Assembly: GCF_016086655.4 (NCBI RefSeq)
Contig: NC_052135.2
Coordinates: 12,118,363 to 12,182,362, forward strand
Direction of reading: 5' to 3'
Source: Lepeophtheirus salmonis
Lineage: Eukaryota; Arthropoda; Copepoda; Siphonostomatoida; Caligidae
DNA length: 64,000 nt
Below are positions 1 through 11,623 of this stretch, in pieces; position 1 is the stretch's first letter, and every line of letters starts with the position of its first letter. Below the pieces are notes generated by a model. The model saw only the letters and a program-made list of their open reading frames with translations, did no database searches and was not told where the DNA came from. Both the position numbers and the translations under genes were made by a program.

Positions 1-660
1 AAATTCCCGCAAATGATGGTTGAAACATTTAAGTAATTGAGAAAATTTTAAAAAATAAAATACTTTAAAAAATGATAGAAATGTATACATAATATTGTTA
101 ATTAAATCTTGAAATTGATAGTGAAAACTTCCCTCTCTTTAAAGAGGAGAAAATATACGTACTATTGTCGATGAATTATTATTTATTTTTATATATTATT
201 TGTACTCGTTGACTTTCCCCTCATCTGATTTCATACGATTGAGGCAAGTAAAAAAATAGTCCTAGTACTCATTAATGATTGCCTAATCAGTCTTTTTTAT
301 TGGTCCAATCTTTTTTCTCATTCAACATTTACATACTTTAAACTTGAGCGATCTTGCAAAGGGTTGAGCAGCTGTTCAACAGCTGAAAGGGCATTGTTAC
401 TACGTCATTTCAACTGTTGTAGTTACCATAAAAGACCGGTAAGGACCGGACTGACAAATTTTATTAAACCGGACTGGGGTCTTTTTACTTTTTAATAGAC
501 CGATCCAACACTAGGTTAGCATTATTATTTTTATTTTCATGGTTTAGTGGATTTTAAAGAAGTTATCGGGTAGGTCTATAAAAGAATAAATTAATGATTG
601 AGACATGATTATGAAATGAATTATAATAGTATAAATTTAATAATGATAAATTAATATTCC
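1..660. other. gene-free 5' flank
   Basis: No reading frame here looks coding. There is a small perfect hairpin at 369-385 (8 bp arms, 1 nt loop). At about 425-515 lies the tail of a dispersed element marked by repeated 'gaccgg' words and ending in 'CCAACACTAG', the same end as the element at 34480-34935. The region may include the promoter of the transporter at 717, but I see no clear core promoter motif. Confidence 0.5.
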
Positions 661-716
661 TTAGAGTTTATACCTAAGGATGAGAATACTCCTCGTAGGA
701 AAGAGACCCTTGATTT

Positions 717-2661
717 ATGGGGGGGAAAACAAGATTATGTCGATTTGCATCCTCCTCCTCAGGCTTTATGGAAAAATATTTCGGACCTGAGTCCTCTATT
801 GCTTCTCCAGATTTTAAAAATAGATGGTCCATGTTTGTACCTGCCTTTGCCACACATGTGTGCTTGGGCTCTCCATATGGTTGGTCAGCTATTAGTGGAA
901 CCATCAATAAAGAATTGGGGTTTGTTGCACCTGCTTCAGCAGATTGGTCTCTTGATATGTGTACTTATCCCATGTCTATCATGGTATGTATGTCTAATTC
1001 CCTATTTAAGAATAATTCAATAAAACCTAAATAATGCTAACCTACTCATTTTATTCTTCTTCCAAAAGATCGCTTTTGGAGGCATTGCTGCCGCTGTATT
1101 TGGGAAATGGACAATGAAAGTGGGTACAAGAAAGGCCCTGTTCTGCGGAGGTTCACTTCTTGGAACAGCTTTCCTTTTGTCGGGGATTGGTGTTGCCCAA
1201 CATAGTTTACCCTTGCTCTACATGGGAAATCGTAAGATAATAATCATCTGACGTCTTAAACAAATTTGCAAATAACTTTAAATTGCAGTTCTTGCTGGCA
1301 TTGGATATGGTTGTGCGTATACTCCTCCCATCCAAGCCCTCTTGGAATGGTTTCCTGATAAAAAAAGGAACAGCTTCTGGCATAGTAATTGCTGGATTTG
1401 GTTCTGGGGCCTTGTTCTTCACTCCTATGATGAATCATTTTATCCAGACTTTTTCAAAGCTTCCTACTTATCTCGGTAATTCTGTAGAGACCGTTATGGA
1501 ATCTGGGAAGATATTTGCTAAAGTGGGTGATGAACTTAAAGAAGTTGTATATGCCACTAGCGCTGATTTAGCTAAACTTTCCTTCTCCGGATTAAGCGAA
1601 GGGTTTTATGTCGTTGGATCAGGAAGCACTGGAGCTGCTGAGGGACTCATGTGTATGGGTCTGATTTATGGTTTAACTGTGATGGGTAGCTCCTTGATTA
1701 TCCGCCGTCCTGCTCCAGGATATATTCCAGAAGGTTATGATCCATCAACTGCAGGGGGTACTTCCTCAGATCTCAATGTTCATGTAAACGATCTCCTTAA
1801 AACTCCTCAATTTTGGTTGTTGTTTTCCTCAAGTACTCTGCTTTGTACTGGGGGTATGGGTCTAATGTCAGTTGCTAAACCCATGATAAACGATGTTTTT
1901 GCAACTTCTATGCCTGCTATTGTGACAACAAGCTTTGCATCAAGCTATCTCATGGCTATGGCAGCTGGAAATTTGGGAGGTCGTCTGGGATGGGCTGCAA
2001 TATCAGATAAAATTGGTTGTCGCAATACCTTTAATATTTTCACCCTTTCCTCTGTGCCTATTTTTGCTACTCTTCCATTCTTCATTAATGAAGTTGTTAC
2101 CAATCCTACTAGTTCCATTGCTCCTGTATATCTTGGTGTATTCTGTGCAGCAACGGTTGCCTCTATTTCCGTGATGGGTGGAACTTTTGCCGTCTTACCA
2201 GCATATGAAGCTGGCTTATATGGCTCTAAATATGTCCAAGCAATTCATGGACGCTTTTTGTTGGCAGCTACTACATCCACCATTGTCGGGCCTTACCTAT
2301 TGCTCACTCTTAGGAAAATGGCAGAATCTTCTGCTATTCAAGGTAATGCTTAATTTAAAAAATCAAAACTAATCAATAAATTGTTATTCAATTCATTCTT
2401 TTGTTAGAATTACTCGAAAAAGTTGATCCAATCAAATTTGCAGAACATTTTGGAACTAATATTGCCCAATCACAAACACTCATTGAGGCTAAAACTCTCA
2501 CTATATCAAAGCTTATGACAATAATGCCAGCAGGAACTGTTGATCCTTCACCATTTATTTATAACAACACTATGTATACCATGGCTGGGCTTGTGGGTAC
2601 CGGAGCAGTATTACATTTCATGGTGAAACCTGTGGAAAAGAAGTTTTTTAAGAAAGACTAG
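717..2661 (+). CDS. MFS transporter, oxalate/formate antiporter (OFA) type, one frameshift
   Basis: Four exons: 717-983, 1069-1231, 1289-2342 and 2408-2661, all with GT-AG introns and matching phases. The predicted product is about 578 residues with multiple membrane segments. It resembles the OFA branch of the major facilitator superfamily (oxalate/formate or monocarboxylate exchange): 'GIGYGCAYTPP' followed by 'WFPDKK' and 'ASGIVIAGFGSGAL' is the family's signature region, and the end keeps 'TISKLM' and 'GTVDPSP'. The start at 717 has an in-frame stop just upstream at 711. The N-terminus, with basic residues then 'RFASSSS', could be a mitochondrial presequence; that is inference. Exon 3 needs one base less in the A7 run at 1360-1366 to stay in frame. 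The substrate cannot be read from sequence. Animals with this family are few in my knowledge, but the introns argue against bacterial contamination. Confidence 0.82.
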
Positions 2662-3119
2662 ATATTATATATTTTTATTCACTTCCATTTTAAAACGCTC
2701 AATAGTCTAATTTTAGAGACACAAAAAAATCAATTTAAATTCATTCTTTTTAATATATATATAATGTGGATCTTTTTTCAATCCACTTTCATTGTTAACT
2801 CTGCGATCGATCATATAAAATCCCTTGTGATGTTGTTCAACTTTATGAATTTTTAAAACTGTCGTTGCTAAATTCAAATTAAATCTGATTTATTTGGAAA
2901 ATATAGGAAAATTTCATCCTTAGTCCATTCCATTATACAGAGAATCACTATATAATATAACCTTGTCAAATAAGTTATGAAGCTAACAGAAAAACTTTTT
3001 TTATTAATAAAAAAGTCAATTCTAGTCATTAAGATGACTTAATCAGAGGGTTTGTATCTGCAAACGACTAATAGTTATTATCTATAGGGAGATTGATACA
3101 AAGAATAGGATGACTGTGG
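2662..3119. other. AT-rich spacer, no gene seen
   Basis: 3' flank of the transporter. No AATAAA signal stands out and no coding frame was recognised. Confidence 0.5.
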
Positions 3120-4050
3120 AAGTAACTAAAGGACTCTAGGGCCCTAGAGTCCTTAGAAGTAACCATTTTTCAAAGTGGGGAAGGAAGTAATTGCTACCTC
3201 ATGTAGAACCAGGTCCTTCATTGTTTTGACAATGGAGACCTAAAAAGGCCATAACTGATTGTTACAAGCGATCCTCTCCACCCTACTCTGCAGGTAAAAA
3301 TCACTGGGATTAGGGCCCGATCTGTTGGCATATTTTGTCCTTAGAACTCTCGGACAATCTTGGCTTTATGAGCAGCCGCTAATTCTCGCTGGAATGTATA
3401 TGGCTTTCTATCAGTGACCTCATTCATCCATGGGATGACCACGTCCTTGGTAACCTTCTGGCTCTTTTGGAAAAATGGGGGTCATAAAATGTCTCTTCGT
3501 GCTGATGACCACCAAGACCATAACCGAAGTCGGATTCTTTGTTTTCATGCCTGGTTGGAACTCATCAAGGTACAGACAGATCCATCTATCGTTTCAAAGG
3601 TTATGGTTGGCATCAATGGTTTGAAGATTTTTTCGTTAAAAAAAAAACGTAGTTACGTTTGCTCTTTTTTGATTAATAAGAATCTTGCCTTTTCTCCTTC
3701 AGCTACCTTATTCTGCTTTGATAGTTGATGTTTAAAGGCTCTGGCCCTAGAGAAGTAACCCAGATCAATCCTTATGGCATTTTTGATGCCCCTTTACTCG
3801 CGTTGTGGTCCCTGGCCAGTATAGCGATTGGCGTGTCTGAATGATTGTGAAAAGCCAGCAATGAACCTTTTAGTCCAGATTTTATCAGATCTTGCTTAAT
3901 GAGCCGCTCTCTCCGTCTTTCTATCCTCATCAAAGGTCTTACTCACATCATAAACTGTTGATTTTGAATATTTGAAGAAGGGAATTATCTACTCTGTGGA
4001 GTGTCCCGCGCGGCGAGCTTCGATGATGGAAGTTCTCCTGACTTTTTCCC
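3120..4050 (-). mobile_element. decayed mariner-type transposase relic
   Basis: Read on the minus strand, with many stops and frame changes, pieces of a mariner-family transposase follow one another from about 4010 down to 3160. First is a helix-turn-helix-like part ('YSKSTVYDVSKTFDE'), then 'RIDLGYFSRARAFKHQL', 'LRFF', 'VMVLVVIS', 'TKDVVIPWMNEV' and 'KPYTFQ'. Order and spacing fit the family. No intact frame remains, so it cannot make a transposase. A 26 bp perfect palindrome sits at the left edge (3129-3154). The exact ends are not resolved. Confidence 0.7.
3129..3154. repeat. 26 bp perfect palindrome
   Basis: The 26 bases read the same on both strands, centred on 'GGGCCC' with flanking 'CTCTA'/'TAGAG'. 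A shortened relative ('ccctagagaagtaacc') recurs near 3750 inside the same mariner relic. The palindrome may mark one end of the element; no function is evident. Confidence 0.8.
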
Positions 4051-4962
4051 GTGCGATGACAACGAGCTACTAAAAAAATGGTGCATAGATTCGACAGATG
4101 ACACATTTAGCTTGTCGCAAGTTTTGAAAATTTTATCATATATGATATATAACCTCTACAAGTCTCAAAATTCGCCGTTAGTTATTCCAGATTTACATTG
4201 TAACATTGTGTAGCCAATAAATTAGTTATCACTATTGCAAGGGTCAATTTTTCTTGCCCATCCATCTGGAACAGTGTTGATTTTAAAAATTAAATATATC
4301 CATCATTATCATATTATTTGGGATTTCATCATTCACTAATTTGATTATATTGAAATATCAGTTTTCAATATTTAGCATCAAGTTGTATTTTCTATAGATG
4401 TCTTTTTTACATTTTTAAAGCCATACATTTCATCACATAAACGTAAATCTACTGTATAAATGTCATATTTTATAAAAAGCGTACCTGATTTGTAGTTTTG
4501 TAATTATTAATTACTAATTCCGTTACTTATCAATTATGATAGCTTATTTTTAAATTTTCTTAAGATTTCTATGGTCCATGTTATTTTATAAATATATTAC
4601 ATTAATTAGTATATATCAAATTACAACTACGAAATTGTATGCGTCCGACATGGTTCATGGCCTCCCTTCGGTTAATTATGCAATTCAATTGCCAAATAGT
4701 TGCCAATTTGTGAAATTTAATTAAAAAAAAATCCTCTATTTTTCCGCTAGAGGGAGTTTGATTCATTGTGGATATTTTATTTATTTACAATCACAATGTT
4801 TATAGTTTTAGGTAAAAGAAATGTCACGTGTGACTTTTATTAGCATTTAATAAATTAATTCTATTTTGGTTGCACACGTACAAGAAACAATCATTAATTA
4901 TAAGTAAATTTAAAATTATCATAAACCAAGTCGATAGTCAAAACCCATACAGACCTAACAAC
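4051..4962. other. intergenic, upstream of ESF1
   Basis: AT-rich. No coding frame or recognised repeat was found. It may hold the ESF1 promoter, but no TATA box or other element could be assigned. Confidence 0.4.
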
Positions 4963-6909
4963 ATGAGTGGAGAAGATTCACGTTTTAAAAGCTTTTCTGT
5001 AGATCCACGATTCCGATCTGTGCCTAAAAAGCAGAAGAAAGTGAAAATTGATCCTCGTTTCAAGGATGTGTTTAAGGAGAAATTTGCGGGTCCATCCGTT
5101 TCTATTGACAAAAGAGGGTAAGTGGATTAAAAATATTTGAGTTTGTAAGAAAGTTGAAGGATTTATTTGTATGAAAATTGTAATGTACATATATTTGATT
5201 ACAGGCGCTCCAAAAAGGCTAGAGGAGATACTGGAGAAGATTTGAAACGTTTCTATCGGTTAGAGGGAGGGAGTTCATCAGAAGAAGAGGAGGAGGAGAA
5301 TGAGAGTAAAACGGAAAATAAGGATTGGGCACGTGGGGAAACAATTTTAACTGACAGTTCGTCTGAGGAATCTGACTCTAATGAAGATTCGGACTCCGAA
5401 GAAGAGGTAGAAGAGACTGTATTTGATAAATGGGGCGAATTAGATGCTGATGCGGAAAGAACAGACGATGAGACAACCAGAAGATTAGCCATATGCAACA
5501 TGGATTGGGACCGAATCGGTGCAAAAGATCTTTTCTTAGCTCTCTCTTCTTTTTTACCATCATCTGGATCTCTTTTGAAGGTGAAGCTTTATTTGTCGGA
5601 TTTTGGAGCGGAGAGATCTAAAATGGACGACGTAATGGGACCTGAAGAACTTCGAGCAAATCGAAATAAGGAGTTAACGGAAGAGCAAATGAATGAACGC
5701 GTTAGACAATATCAGGTCAATCGTCTTAAATACTACTATGCAGTTGCAGAATTTGATTCTCCTGATTCCGCCTCTAGAGTTTATGAAGAGTGTGACGGAA
5801 TGGAGTTTGAGCTTTCTGCTTGTCGCTTTGATTTGAGATTCATACCTGATGACGTTGAGTTCAATGAAAGAGAACCCAAAGAAATTTGTGACTCTCTTCC
5901 TGAAGATGAAAAGTACGAGGCCAAAGAATTCGAAACCACTGCTTTGCAAAAGGGGAAAGTGGATTTAACCTGGGATGAAACGGATCCTAAAAGAACTGCA
6001 CTCATGCAAAAAGCCTTTCAAAATGATGAAGATGACGAAGCTCTTCAAGCATTCATTAATAACTCTGACGATGATGAAGAAAATATATGCGAAGAAGAGC
6101 TGGATCACAGTGATGAAGAGGATGTAGTTGAGAAATATCGCGCACTTTTAGCCGATGTGCAAGAAGCAAATGAGAAAAAGGAGGAAGAAAAGGGTGGTAA
6201 TATGCAGATTACATGGAATCCAGATGCGGAAAAGAAGTCCAAATCTTCAAAAAATAAAGGGGACTTGACACCATGGGAACAGTATTTAGAAAAGAGGAAA
6301 ATGAAACAACAGGGCAAACGAGAAGCAAGACGCCAAAGCAATAAGGCTGAAACTGAACAAGCGTTCTCTGATGATGAAGTCCCTGATGGTTTTGATGATC
6401 CTTTCTTTAATACAGATCCATCCGAGAATGATAGTAGACAGAAATCAAATAAATCGAAGAAGAAAAAAATCCCATATGAGACTGAGGAGGTAAATCCTGA
6501 TTTGAATCTCTTAGTGATGGACGAGGACGAGAAAAATCACTTTGATTACAAGGAAATCGTAAAAAGAGAGGGTAACGAGGGTAAAAAAAAGAAAAAGGGT
6601 AAAAAGAATCATAGTCAGGAGGAGAATGGATCCGTTCAGGCAGATAATTTTACTCTAGATCTAAAGGATCCTAGGTTTCAGGCCATTTTCGATGACCCGG
6701 ACTATAACGTTGATCCTAGTCATCCCAATTTCAAAAAAACTAAATCTATGAAAGAAATCATCTCTGAAAAACAAAAAAGGATATTAGAATTGGATGAAGA
6801 TAGTCAACCCGTTCCGAAAAGAAAGGCTCAAGTGTCAGAAATTGACAAACTAGTAAAATCAGTGAAAATGAATGCAAGAATGAAAAGAAAGAAAATGACT
6901 AAAAAATAA
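4963..6909 (+). CDS. ESF1: ESF1-like nucleolar pre-rRNA processing protein
   Basis: Two exons, 4963-5117 and 5205-6909, joined across a GTAAGT...CAG intron in matching phase; 619 residues, close to yeast Esf1 and shorter than the human protein. The N-terminus has the family repeats 'DSRFKSF', 'DPRFRSVPKKQKK' and 'DPRFKDVF'. A long acidic serine-rich stretch follows, then the conserved core ('RLAICNMDWDRIGAKDLF'), more acidic and lysine-rich tracts, and the C-terminal NUC153 motif ('LKDPRFQAIFDDPDYNVDP'). In yeast Esf1 acts in early 18S rRNA processing within the small-subunit processome; nucleolar location is inferred from the family. The ATG at 4963 begins 'MSGEDSRFKSF' as expected. The gene ends 61 bp from the stop of the converging gene at 6971. 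Confidence 0.93.
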
Positions 6910-6970
6910 ATGTATTATAATGTTATAGATTAAAAAAATAAATTTATGAGGAACAATATTGAAAGATATT

Positions 6971-7946
6971 CTAATTTTCCATATCTGTGATTGGACTGGG
7001 AACATCTATTGAAATAATATTAATTGGATCATCCGATTCATTTCGCTTCAGACTTAACTTCAATGATTCTAGGCGTGTAATATTATCTGAAGCCAACTCT
7101 GCTTTTGCATTCAATTCATCATAATTTTTGTGTATCACAGATATTTCCTTTTCGAGGGATCTAACGGTATGCATTAAAGACTCTGGACAGGGATATTTAA
7201 ATGATGATTTAAATTCATTTAGAAACTTCAAATAATTGTCCAAAATGATTTGAGGATTGTTTTGCTCATTAGATAAGGCTCCTCCTTTAATTTTGAGGCC
7301 TGAATGCAGAAATTCTAGAGCAAGGACAAGATCGTGAATATTGTCGATAGTATCTGTGAGGTCATCCTTGGGGGTTGAAATAATTTCCTTGTACATTGAG
7401 ATTTTCTTTTCTTCGATCTGAATTTTGAGAAGGAGTTCCTTATGGGAGCTTTCTTGAGCTTGAAGCTCCTGGTAGGCGTTGAATATGTTCGTAGCCTACA
7501 AGATAAAAAGCATACGTTATCGTTATGATATGGTTAGAGTGAGTAGATGATCTACTTCAGTTTTAACAAAGGATTCAACGAAGTTGGATTTTTCTTCAGC
7601 TTTGAGGTGATACAACGAAGCGATGAGATAATCATCGTATGCACAGCTGAGGTCCTCAATACCCGAGTTTGTGGAATTACTGCAAAAATGAAGCCTATAA
7701 GAGGAATTTCTAAACATGAAATATTCTTTAAAACCTCAGGGATGAAACATCGTTTTCCCGTACACTTGAGATCAAAGCCTTATGTGAAGCACTTTTGCTT
7801 TGAGTAGAATCGTTATCTGATATGGAATTATGGAATGAGCGCAATGGTGTGGAGTAACCCTTAGAAGATAGAGTCTTATTTATGGAACCAGTAGACTTCA
7901 ACCTGACCTTCCTCGAAGACCTACTCGAAGAGGAACTTCCCGACAT
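6971..7946 (-). CDS. coiled-coil protein, possible HAUS8/augmin subunit
   Basis: Minus-strand gene with three exons, 7946-7735, 7679-7556 and 7495-6971, giving 286 residues. The two introns are very short (55 and 60 bp); the first donor (GTTTTA) is weak, but the phases agree. The N-terminus is serine-rich and basic ('MSGSSSSSRSSRKVRLK'), like a disordered microtubule-binding tail. It is followed by helical, coiled-coil-like segments ('SNFVESFVKTEATNIFNAYQ', then 'SLEKEISVIHKNYDELNAK'). Basic disordered tail plus helical body resembles augmin subunit HAUS8 (Hice1), which tethers gamma-tubulin nucleation to spindle microtubules. Similarity is by layout and scattered residues only, so another coiled-coil protein is possible. 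It converges on ESF1. Confidence 0.6.
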
Positions 7947-9054
7947 GAGAGAAATGAACTTAAGAATACGGAAAACTTTGTGACTGAATATTATTTAATT
8001 ATTTTTTTAATTTGACTTTTCGTTAGCTTAATGTAGTAGAACGGTTCGTTCCGAAAACACATCACTTTCATTTAAAGGGAAAGTTCGATACCTTTCCTAA
8101 AAAGACCGTTTCATAACAATAAAATTGGGATCAAGACAAAAAATTAATAATTTGCTTTTGATTATTACTGGCTCCATTAAATTTTTTCATTTGAAGTCTG
8201 GTGAAATCAGCAAATAGAACCGCAAGCGTTTCAAGAGATCAAGCTTAGATAAATGCTGCAGGATGATGATCACTTTTTCAAGGGCTACATGTCCTTTATG
8301 CTGGCCAAGGGATACTGAAATAGGAAGAAGTACTAGAACCATTCCTGAATTATTATACTTATTTTGTTTTGTGTCATAAGGCATCAGTAATGAAATGTCT
8401 GGAGAAAGGAAAAATGAAGTGCAATTCATTCCCACTTTCTCTGATTAATTATAGAACTAAAACTTATCTCAAAAAATTTAGTATCCGTATTTTTTTATGT
8501 CAGCAATTCATGTAATTTCTATAATATTCAAGTTTGTACAACTACAGAATTATCTCCACAAATTTTCGGTTAGGACTTGCGTTATTTTTTTCTAGACCGA
8601 TATTTCGGTCCAGACCGTTAAAAGATATTTTTAAATCGTAAACTGATTTTTTCGGCATCACTGAAATCAATAGAAAAAGTGAGATCAAATAAAGTTAATT
8701 ATTGACTTCAAATCTATTTTTTATTATTATTATTTTAATCGAACGTAGTAGTAGATAAATATATTTAAAAATGACGGTGTTACTTAAAGGATTCGAGAGC
8801 GTGCACTAATGGGCTCTGAGTCTGAATCCATAACAAATGACGTGTTTTATGTACCCATTGTTTCAGATCCAAGGAAGATTTATAAAAATTTATGACAATA
8901 CTTAATTCATTTCCGCTTACGTATGATTAAATATCTGATCTATAATATTTTTAATACATTTATTATCCACAAAAATATACATATTAGTCCTCAACATCAG
9001 TTTTACAATATAAAATATACAAAAATATAACAAACATATAATTAATACAATATA
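7947..9054. other. intergenic stretch without a recognised gene
   Basis: Lies between the HAUS8-like gene start and the PMS1 stop. Only short unconvincing frames occur. A fragment with 'tctagaccgatatttcggtccagaccg' words at about 8590-8625 belongs to the dispersed element family seen complete at 34480-34935. Confidence 0.45.
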
Positions 9055-11623
9055 TTATAGGTCTTTGTAATCATATATTTTGAGCATGACTTTTTTTCGA
9101 TGAAAGCAAGTCTCTTGAGCAATGTTTTTAAAATACTTCAAGGAAGACGAATACAATTGTAGCATTTCTTTATTATTTATTCCTGGTGGACAATTTGATA
9201 CAAGTTTCATACATTCTTTTTGAAAAAATCTCTTAATTTTGGGAGAACGGCACTCTGCCAAAGATGCGTTTGGATTCTTTTTTATTATATCCAAGATATG
9301 AAATAAATCATCGACATCAATTTCTGACAAGACACTATGACAAGAGTGAGTTAAATATCTGCCATCCACACTAACTTTAAATCCATTACGGCTTAAACGG
9401 CTATCGCTGGCAAGCGTAATAATGTCTTCTCTATACTTATCTATTATCATCGGGTATGGCATTTCAACTGGGTTTAATGCTTGAGCGTCAAGTAGTTTAT
9501 TATAAATACTTATTTCACGAAATCTAGACGGATGAAGTACATAAATTGATTCATTTAAAAGCCCCGTCCAAATTTCAGAATCCGATAATTTACCAATGAC
9601 GGTTAATTCATTAATATGCCTCGATTTGCTCACGCAATCTTTACTATGTAATTTTTTTATATCAAAATCAACACGAACCTCATGTCTATGCAATTTTATC
9701 GTTTCTTTTTGATGATAAGGTTTTATCAATTTGATTAAAGAATCGTCTCCATAACTACGAGATTTCTTAGGAGGATGATGGTCTTGAATCCTTTTAAATA
9801 CATTAGGCCTTTTAATCCCCTTTCCTTCCATAAGAGGAACAACCATTCCAACTGGTGGTGATTCGGGCATAGTTTTACCTGTTGCCCAGGAGTGTAGAGT
9901 TGACATTTTGGAGTTGATTGTGTCTTCTTTCGAATTATTTACGAATGATGCATTTTTATTGGACGAATCAATTAATGTAGATGATATAAAAGAGTTGTTC
10001 TTGAAAAGCACATCGTGAGATCCAGGATCTTTAGACATAATAGAGTCATCTATTATGTTTTTAGATTTGCTCTTGGGCGTAGTAGAAGAGATATTATGTT
10101 CAATACTTTTCTCAAAAGACAAATTAAAGAATTTTGTTTGCTTGTCAATCAGAGTAGAATTTCTAAGAGCAACATCATCAACGGAAGTAATTTGTGGTGA
10201 GTTTTCCTTTTGCATTGAATTTCCAATACTTTCAGAAGATAAAGGTTTAGTATTTAGAGTTATATGGGAATCATGTTTAGCTTTGAGAATGCCATCCGAC
10301 TTTGATTGAGCATTCCAATCTGAATTCTCAAGAGTATGTTTCTGATATTCACGCACGATAAAGTGGTCTTTATTATTTTCTACTCTTTGAGTTTCGACGA
10401 CTTTATCCTCAAGTATGTGGAAAGAATCCTCAATTTTTTCATTGCAATATAGTTCTTTCAATTTCGCTTCAACCAACTTCAATATTGATTCCTCTTGTTT
10501 AAAAAATACAGTCTTTTTACTAGGCTCCACATTAGCATCAATATCCTTTATAGGGACATTTATTGTGACTAGAGCGATGGGATAAGATTTTTTTTTGGCA
10601 TCACATAGATATTTTTTTAGTAGACGAGAGAGCTTTGGCATTTCTACTGGCCTATCGTTAACATATACAAAACATCTATCATTGGTAGACCGACATAAAG
10701 TGGGGTCGGGGACAGTCTTAGAAACCCACATCTCAACACGCACACCTTCATCCTCATTTAGAGAGATATTTACCCAATTTTTAATAACAGATTTACCTAA
10801 TGTTGCAATAACCGCATCCTGAAATGTTTTAACCACAGGTCTTTGAAATATTACGGACTGAAATTGGGAAGGTAAAAAAACGAAAGAAATAAGACTAAAT
10901 TAAACCTTTGTTATGATAAAGGCTAAATGATTACCTTATGAGAAGATAATAAGAAACGTATGTGGGGATGCAAGAGAGAAAATCCCAAAATAAGAGTTTC
11001 AATATCCTTGAGATCAGCTTTTTTCATGGCTGAACTTTTTGTGTATCTCTCTCGCCTAACTGGAGTTTTTGAGAATAGTCTTGTAACTGTGATAGTTGTT
11101 CCTGAAACTATAGCCTGACTGCATTTTTTTATTATGTTTCCTTTGGAATCAAATAGAAACGAAGAGCCCATGGATGCACCTCGAAATCGAGATAAAATTT
11201 GGAGTTCATCTGAAGATTCAAGAATTGCATGGAGAGCCTCGCCACGAAAACCATAGGTTTGAAGAGATTCCAAGTCATTAAATCCAATTATTTTGGAGGT
11301 ATAATGATTTTTCACCATAAGGGGGATGTCAGATTCTATAAATAAATTAACATCAATTTCAAAAAAAAAAAAATATTATAATAAATTAAGACTGGAGTGA
11401 AATAAACAAGTAACTACATTCCTGGGACTCCGATTCCATTATCCCGGACTTGAATCTTTTCTAAGCCATAGTCTTCAAGGTCAACCTGAACCATTGATGC
11501 CTCTGAATCCAGAGAATTCTCAATTAGCTCTTTCACTGCATTATACACACTTACAATGATTTGACCGGTGGATATGAGAGAAACGGTCTCCGCTGGAAGG
11601 GGCTTCATGTTCAGCGGTAACAT
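9055..11623 (-). CDS. PMS1: PMS1-type MutL mismatch-repair protein, splice-phase conflict
   Basis: Minus-strand gene with exons about 11623-11418, 11338-10935 and 10857-9055; roughly 800 residues (human PMS1 932). The N-terminal GHKL ATPase is clear: motif I 'ELIENSLD' with the conserved Glu and Asn, motif II 'DNGIGV', motif III 'YGFRGEAL', then 'TPVRRE' in the transducer region. The middle is a low-conservation linker. The C-terminal end follows PMS1 ('[10 protein letters not shown]', 'ECRSPK', final 'CFHRKK'), without the DQHAxxE endonuclease motif, as expected for PMS1, which in yeast and mammals pairs with MLH1. The second methionine ('MKPLPAETV') fits family N-termini better than the first. 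Exon 1 donor (after 'GVPG') and exon 2 acceptor do not agree in phase, which would give an early stop. Exon 2-3 joins cleanly. Confidence 0.85.

Noticed and set aside
9055..11623. PMS2 rather than PMS1
   Set aside because: No DQHAxxE endonuclease motif, and the C-terminal words follow PMS1.
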